Positions 57,261 through 64,000 of a stretch of 64,000 nt of DNA are shown in pieces (within the stretch, counting starts at the first letter, position 1; the number at the start of each line of letters is the position of its first letter). Both the position numbers and the translations under genes were made by a program. The notes beneath the pieces were generated by a model. That model was not told the DNA's origin, searched no databases, and saw only the letters and a program-made list of their open reading frames with translations. Source of the stretch: Chromobotia macracanthus (taxonomy: Eukaryota > Chordata > Actinopteri > Cypriniformes > Botiidae); the NCBI GenBank assembly GCA_036877525.1, contig JAZGTH010000107.1, positions 1,521,001-1,585,000 of the forward strand, written 5' to 3'.

Positions 57261-59190
57261 AGAGGGAGGATACCTGCAGTCAGTAAAAAGTTTGTGAAAC
57301 AGGACATGTGAAATCAATGCTTATTAAAATCTTTTTCTGTATGTTTTCTATATTATTTCTTTATTTATTTTGTACAATATTGCATCCAGTATTGAAAACT
57401 GTCCATTCATGTTCTAAACAAATGTTAATATAGTCTTATGACCTATAGAAAACAGTATTATATGATTAATAATAGTATAATTAAAGGTATTACGTTTTTT
57501 TATTTGATACTGAATTTGCTGGAGTTATTAATACATATTTAAACACAAATGACATAATTATATAATACACAAAGTACATTAAACAAATATTATATAACTA
57601 ATAAATATTTGTTAATTGAGTTTGTTGTTTAAAATAGGAACAATACATGAGTAATTATAAAATTGCAGCGTGACAGAATTACAGATTCAATTTCATGACA
57701 TATACTTGATTTAACGTCATGGATCTGTTGAGCTGATGAACAAGGTGTCCATTATGAAAATCTAGGCAATGGTTAACGTTTTGTTTTTAGATCTAATTTG
57801 GATTTAGTTTGCACTGCTTTGGGTATTGCTGTATTTGCTTCATTTTTGCTTCATCGGCAGCAATGATCTGTTTATTTGCAGTGATGTGGGTGAATGTACT
57901 GGGAAACCAAATTAAATTATTAATTTGACAATAATTTACAGCCTATATAGTTGTGTAGTGGCTAAAAGGGTCAGTAAATTGCTGGTCTCAGCCCATGACA
58001 CATGGGTGAAAAAGTAATAGAACATACTTAAAGGGAGAAATACGTAAAACTTTTATTATTAAGTAAAATTATTAAGTAAAAGTTTTATTGCCCTGAACTC
58101 ATAGAAACATTCACAATGAGGGTGGGTAATCTTTCATATCAGCACTGAGAACTGACTGTTTAATACTGTTTTAAAGAATGTCTTGACATTTCAGTGCTCA
58201 AACTCCACTCTGTATCAAGTACTTTCACTGACACTCCCTTCCTTCTTATCACTCTGGAAAATGTGTGGATTGCCAAGGACGGTTTGGCAACACAGACCTT
58301 TTGTTTTACTAGCAGTGATATAAAGAAAGACTGTGAGCACTCCAAGCTCATATTCTCCGGAATTGTCCAGAAAGATAAAATTTAGCCATGCAGTTTGCAA
58401 GGCAAACTGGCAGAGCAAAATGTCAAACAACTAACAACTCAAATGGTAGTTGGCTTCTATTGGCATTAATGATAAGAATGTGTATCTGCAATAAAATAAT
58501 AAAGTTGCAATACAATAATTGTATCAATTTTTCTTAAGCCACCAATGAATGACAAACACGATCTGACTTAAACTTTTTTTACTCTTATAAAGATTACAAA
58601 TCATTTCTAATCAGAACTCATATTTTAGGTCATATCTAACCTTCTGTCTTTAGAACAGACAGATACTATATTTAATACTATTATATTAATTATTATATAC
58701 TTATTAACTCCAGATATTATATTTATTAAAGGTTTCCACTTTTAGTGTTATGTACTGTGATAAAAAACTCTGTACTGTACTCTTGTACTGTGTTGACATT
58801 TAGAGAAACATTTTCAGAGAAAAGTAGGAAAAGCTTGCTGATGTATTGCCTGATGTATTGTTACCACCATAGATGGTCATTACAACAGATAGGGTCTGTA
58901 CAACAAAAAGGGCCTCATTACCCATTGACCCTTATCTGTGAATGCAGTCATTCAGTACTGTGTAAGTCAGTATTTAAATCATATACAGAGTTCAGCAACA
59001 TCACTAACAGAAATATCCTGATGAACAAAGACAACTAGTCTGGACTTGCACAGACTTACTATTTATAGGTATAGCATTTCCTATAAATGTACATCTACAG
59101 AGCATCTAGATTGACTTTGCATGTTCCATAACTCATTTTTTAAAAACTTCATTAACATTGTTTAATCCAAACTGTTTATTAGATTGGCTG

Positions 59191-59325
59191 CCATTACATT
59201 TACACATCTGGCAGATGCTTTTATCCAAAGTGACTTATAGTACATTCAAACTGTACATTTTATCAGTATGTGTTTCCTAGGAATTGAAACCATGACCTTT
59301 GTGCTCTTAAAAATGAGCTTAAAAT
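59191..59325 (+). repeat. Dispersed fish-type repeat
   Basis: The core 'catctggcagatgctttta' plus 'tccaaagtgacttatagta' is a degenerate copy of a repeat very common in fish genomes (catttggcagacgcttttat, ccaaagcgacttac). The call rests on recall of that consensus. Confidence 0.6.
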
Positions 59326-59456
59326 AATGAAACTAAATCCCATCCTCTTTGCTATGTGTAAAAGATCTCCATAGGGACCTAATAGAGAACCATCATTATT
59401 TTTAAGGGCTTAAAAATTTAAATTAAGAAAAATCACATTTTTTCACAAAATCACAA

Positions 59457-59488
59457 ATTTAAGGCAGCAAAGGTTTTTTTTACAGTGT
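59457..59488 (+). repeat. Solo terminus of the same MITE family
   Basis: The sequence aatttaaggcagcaaaggtt followed by ttttttacagtgta repeats the right end of the element at 11494-11749. No partner arm was seen close by. Confidence 0.65.
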
Positions 59489-62400
59489 AGGTAAACTCAT
59501 ATGTGTTCTATTGTTTCTTTGCCTATGCATCATACGAGTTTATTGCATGGTAAAATGGTTTGCAAAAATGTCACACCAACTTTCTTTTCCAAAGAGTAGG
59601 TATATTAAATCTATTTAAATTAAAGAAATGGGACTGGCTCACTCACAACATGCATTGGAAAACTGTTTGTCAACTGACTACAGCTAATTGTTATTAACAC
59701 AAAGTAACAGGAAGTAAAATGAGGAAATGGAGGAAAAATTAAATGTAATACAAAGCTCTTAGTGGAAGTTCTCTGGATTATGTTAAATATCACATCAGTC
59801 ATCTCTCTTTTGTGTGACGTATTAATGTTTGAATATGTTGCCTGTTTCTAGTTTACACAGAATGTTTTATGTGTGGCCAGTATATTATTAAAAGAACAGG
59901 ACACATCAAGACCTGCAGTCAATTCTTCTGCCTTGAATTAAAAACAAAACAACAAAAGTAAAAGTTATGTATTTTTTTTGTAGACAATTTTGTATTCATG
60001 TTTGAAGTTATAAATTAAGCTCAGTCATTCAGTAACAATTTAAGTAGCAGGGGAGTAGTAATTGTACAGTGATAAAATATTGTATACATTTCTATTCCTT
60101 TTCTGGGATGAAAGCTTCATGGCTTCAGCAACATACAGTATCTGTACTTTTTTTACAGCTATGGTGAAGTCATCTTAATAATCCTTAATTAATCATGAAT
60201 TCTTAATTAACATGAATTCTAATTTAATGATGATTCAATTATACAGTTAACCCTTACTTCTGTATATGCTCATGCTTTTTAGTGGTTATTTCTTTACCAT
60301 ACATACAAAAAATGTGTATATAGACATGACTCAAAAGCCTTATATACTCAAAAAAATAGGCATGTTTGGTGGCACAAATAACCTGTCAAACTAGGAAAGA
60401 CCTGCAGGTCATTATGATCAAACTGTGCCGAGATAATCATTAATATAGCAAACAGCTAATCCTAACCCTACTCCAAATAACCTTATACTATACAGCATCA
60501 TGTTTGGTATAAGCTCAGGATGGTCCTCTCAAACTCTTTGTTTGATCAGGTGTGCACAGGAAATGATGCCTTTATGGCTTTATGACTTGACTTTGACTCT
60601 TCAGCATAAAACTGCTCTTAGTCTCCTCGCTTATTGAGACTTGTGATGCAGATTTTTAACACACAATATGCTTGGTAAGAACAGTACTAAAAATAATTCT
60701 TAATTTCCATATTAGAGCTTCTGTGGCATATCTAACAGCTGACGTCAATGACTGTAAACAAGCAGCCACCTATGATTACTTAGTACAGTATGTGGACTTT
60801 AGCCTTTACATGTGTTGCTGTACATAAAAAGACTATTATCCGACAGCTAGCTGATCCACTGTTCATTCCCCCTGTCATAGGGCCACATTTAAAGACAAAA
60901 TTAAAAAGTGACACATTAAGCACTATCTGGAACAATACTACCTGGCACAAATGTGAAATAAAAAAACCCTCATATTTTACATGAATTCAAAAGGGTACCT
61001 GATATATTTTCAAAAATTCAAATGACTTCACACAGAAAGCAAATAAACAATGCCTCAGTTGATTATCAAGCCAAAGCTATGGCTCCAAAACAGGGTCATG
61101 ATTGCTTTGTTGACCGTAACTGTATTAAAACTTCCTTGATTTCACAATACATCATGAATACATGCTAAAATAAACTGACATTGAAAATGTTTAACACATT
61201 TTTAACACGTCACACCAAAGACAATGATGTACTAATAGATGAAGCAATACAGATCTTTTTCCATTAACGTTACGTTTGAACGTTAGCACCTAGTTTAACC
61301 TTGTCACAATCTAGACCACAATCTATACAAAGTTAAAACACTATTGTGTGTTCATATAGCAGCTACATGTGCCTCAGCAGGTAGAACAAACCAAAGAATT
61401 TGATTGAAATTATTCTGATATTGAAAACCATATAATCATGAGCAAGTTGACCTTTTATCAAGGCCATGATAGATCATAAACTACTGGACTTAAACAGTGA
61501 GAAATTACAACATGATTTAGGAACATTGACAAACAAGCATGTAGAACTTGCAATATTGTCTTCTGTTGACCATGGGAATACTAAATTATACCACAAATAT
61601 TACGATGCAAAAGAGCTTTATATTTATAGGTAAGTATTGGCTGGGTGTGGCCATGAGGGACTTCTTAGGAGGACACAGTAACTGCATCACAGATATAGGG
61701 ACGGGCAGAGAAATGCATGACCTCACAAAGAAACGGTCCTCCACCCTGATACAAAATCTACCTCAAGGTGTTGCAAGCCATGAGATTCTAAGAATGTTTG
61801 TAGCATTTATTGCTCCATCAATTTCTTTAAACGTTACCCTTTTTGCAGACTTAGATGGCATTTAACAAATATTTATCAACCGTGGTAATTAGAGTGCGCC
61901 AATTGCTGAGATCAGCCCCTCAGTAAGTGCCTTGATTTATGGCCACCATGGAAAAAGAGCAAGACTGTAATCTCAATACCTCAACTTTACACTCGCCCCC
62001 TTCTAAAATAGACTGCAACCTTTGAGTTTAGAACCCCAAATATTATCTGTTGAGCAATGAAGGGTGTGTTTGTCAAACAAGGTATAACATACAGTATCAA
62101 AAGTTCTGAGTAGCATCACAATGTTTGTGTGTTGTAATGACGTTATAGTATACAATAAATCATACCATCTCTGCATACTGATATCAGCATTTTATTGTTT
62201 TTCCTAATCAATAATAAAGTCAAAATGGACATGTATAGCCCTGTGATTCAGATCACAAGAATCTGCAATAAAATAAGACAGGAGAAAAAACAAAAAAACG
62301 CTACAGATCTGGCATGGTGACAAAAAGAGGGGGGCAAAGGAAAACCGTATAAAAATTTTACATGCAAAAATGAGGGAAAACTCTTAGTGTTATTAACTGT

Positions 62401-64000
62401 ATGTAAACAAAATAAATACTTTGAGGAATATACAGCAAGAAGCAAAAATATAGTAGTATTGAGAGGACCTTATTGTGGCAATCACTGACAGATTGATGGC
62501 TGGGGTTATTCAAGCCAAACAGGATATCATTCTAACAGTGTGTCTGAGCAATCTGTACTTCTTTAACCAGTAATAATTTTCCAGTTGATCACACCCTAAA
62601 ACAAAATAACAAACTTATCTCCACTGGTACTGTACATTACAGTTGAACTATAGAGGGGTCTTATTATATGACAAATTAATTCACAGCCAACACACATGTA
62701 TTAGGCAAATACATTTTGAGTGTGTGGAGACAATTGTAATAACAGATCTGGGCAACATCAGTCATGCTACATACAGTTCACTTTTTGATATCCCTGCTTC
62801 TCTGTCATCATTGATATGAGGTATAAAAGACATCAGTTGCAATGATTTCATTTCCCCACTATTATTGTGAATAAGTACCCCAACTGTCCCAATCTTGCTC
62901 TCCACAAAGCTCAAAGTCCTAGTGGTCAGTTTTTGTTCCCTATGAGACACACCGTGGTCACACAATCGTGCATGTGGTTCTGTCCTTATAGGGATCACGG
63001 TATGTTAATAAAGACGACAACAGATACAACAGAACAACATTACGTGACAGTATTTAAAAACCAGTGTGACAGTAGCAAACAGCACTGATGGAAGACAACA
63101 TGGTTATTGATCGTTTTTTGAAAAAGAAATCACAATAATACTTGTACAGTACAAAAAAAAATGTCCTATAAAAATGTAGTTCAAGGTAATACTTTGCCCT
63201 GCATGCACACTGCAATAAGCTGGCTGAATTCTTTGTGGGCCCCATTACAAGTCATCTCTGGTGAAAGGCTTGAAAAACATGGCAATCAGAACATTAGGGG
63301 CCATTATAGCACATAGCACATTTTCCCAACCCAATACTTCTAAAGCAAAAAAAAACCATTACAGATAAATGAAAGCACTCAGGTCCCTCCCTGCCAATAC
63401 CCCCTCTACAACCTGCCTTGATTACATCCAAGTGAAAACGGGAATTAAAAAATAAGATATCACATACTCCCACCCCTTCCAAAACCCTCTCTCCATTCCA
63501 GCAAACTTACATTTTTAATTGTAAAAGACATTATCAATGGCTTTTCTGACTCAGTCTATGCTTACTAAAATGAATCCTGTCCCCTCTGCACCCACTCCTA
63601 AAATTATGAAATGTTGCCCCTTTTAAAAACGTCATATCAGTTACACAGCTCACATTCTGTTCAATCAGCCTGGGCAGTGTTGATCACTATTAAAAAAAAC
63701 AGGTTCATAAAAGTGCTAGATGGGATTCAGTTTGAAGGGAAAGGAGAAGTGGATGAAGAGAGAGATGAGAAATCCAGACAGGCACAGAAAAATTCCTTAA
63801 TCTGAACTGTGCCAATTGACACTTACACGCTTGCATGTGGCGCCCTCTAGTGTATAACTCTAGGCCCTCACAACAGAAAGGACAAATTAAAAACATGGTG
63901 ATGGGTGACATCTCAATCCCTCTTTATCCCCCTCCAAGTCACCTGCCAGCCTCAAGAAAGATTACGTTATTTTACATACAGATATTCTTATAAATATATA

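Larger units (their letters stand above)
57261..64000. other. Region without a recognised gene
   Basis: The sequence is AT-rich with only short open frames that match no family I know. From about 62190 to the right edge it could be a long minus-strand 3' UTR, since an AATAAA lies on that strand near 62192 and the sequence looks less repetitive. This is only a suggestion. A fish-type repeat lies at 59191-59320 and a MITE end at 59457-59488. Confidence 0.35.

Noticed and set aside
61548..61865. 105-codon plus-strand frame (MQYCLLLTMGIL...)
   Set aside because: It resembles no family I know, and has no promoter, splice sites or neighbouring frames. It is probably chance, though it is the longest open frame in the right-hand 7 kb.
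1..64000. CRISPR array, prophage, operon or toxin-antitoxin system
   Set aside because: The window is vertebrate chromosomal DNA with spliced genes. The only regular array is the coding minisatellite in the mucin exon.

Overview
The window reads as intron-rich vertebrate nuclear DNA, most likely from a teleost fish. It is AT-rich, has GT-AG introns of 0.1 to 6 kb, and carries fish-type repeats: a Tc1-like element with an 'acaacccc...aaaaagttgggac' end, a short palindromic MITE, and a 'catttggcag...ttatccaaag' repeat. There are no prokaryotic operons, CRISPR arrays or recognisable tRNA/rRNA genes. Three protein-coding genes were rebuilt exon by exon from splice sites, reading phase and family similarity.

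Layout. (1) 1-16100, plus strand: the last seven coding exons of an acid-sensing ion channel, best matched to ASIC2 (asic2), ending at 15149. The earlier exons lie left of the window. (2) 16.1-22.9 kb: intergenic, between two genes that converge tail to tail. (3) 22915-35071, minus strand: a complete MPP3 (MAGUK p55 family) coding sequence in 18 exons, 591 residues, with L27, PDZ, SH3, HOOK and guanylate-kinase-like parts. A non-coding first exon and promoter probably lie near 38.4-38.6 kb. A decayed Tc1-like transposon fills almost all of one intron (33007-34190). (4) 41.9-57.04 kb, minus strand: a transmembrane mucin in 14 exons, with signal peptide, about 950 residues of Thr/Ser/Pro-rich sequence, EGF, SEA with a G-S-V-I-A autocleavage-type site, two EGF-like segments, a membrane helix and a cytoplasmic tail. 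The order matches MUC13. (5) 57.3-64 kb: no gene recognised, though the right edge could be a long 3' UTR.

The points most worth a second look are in the mucin gene. They are an 11-residue tandem array with an N-glycosylation sequon in nearly every unit, an apparent one-base frameshift in a G5 run in the last exon that replaces a tail containing an NPxY motif, a long (TG)n tract just upstream of the membrane-exon acceptor, a NAGNAG acceptor, and duplicated intron blocks around exon 2. In MPP3 the notable points are the transposon ending about 10 bp from a splice donor and two tiny HOOK-region exons. No clearly undescribed biological system was found.
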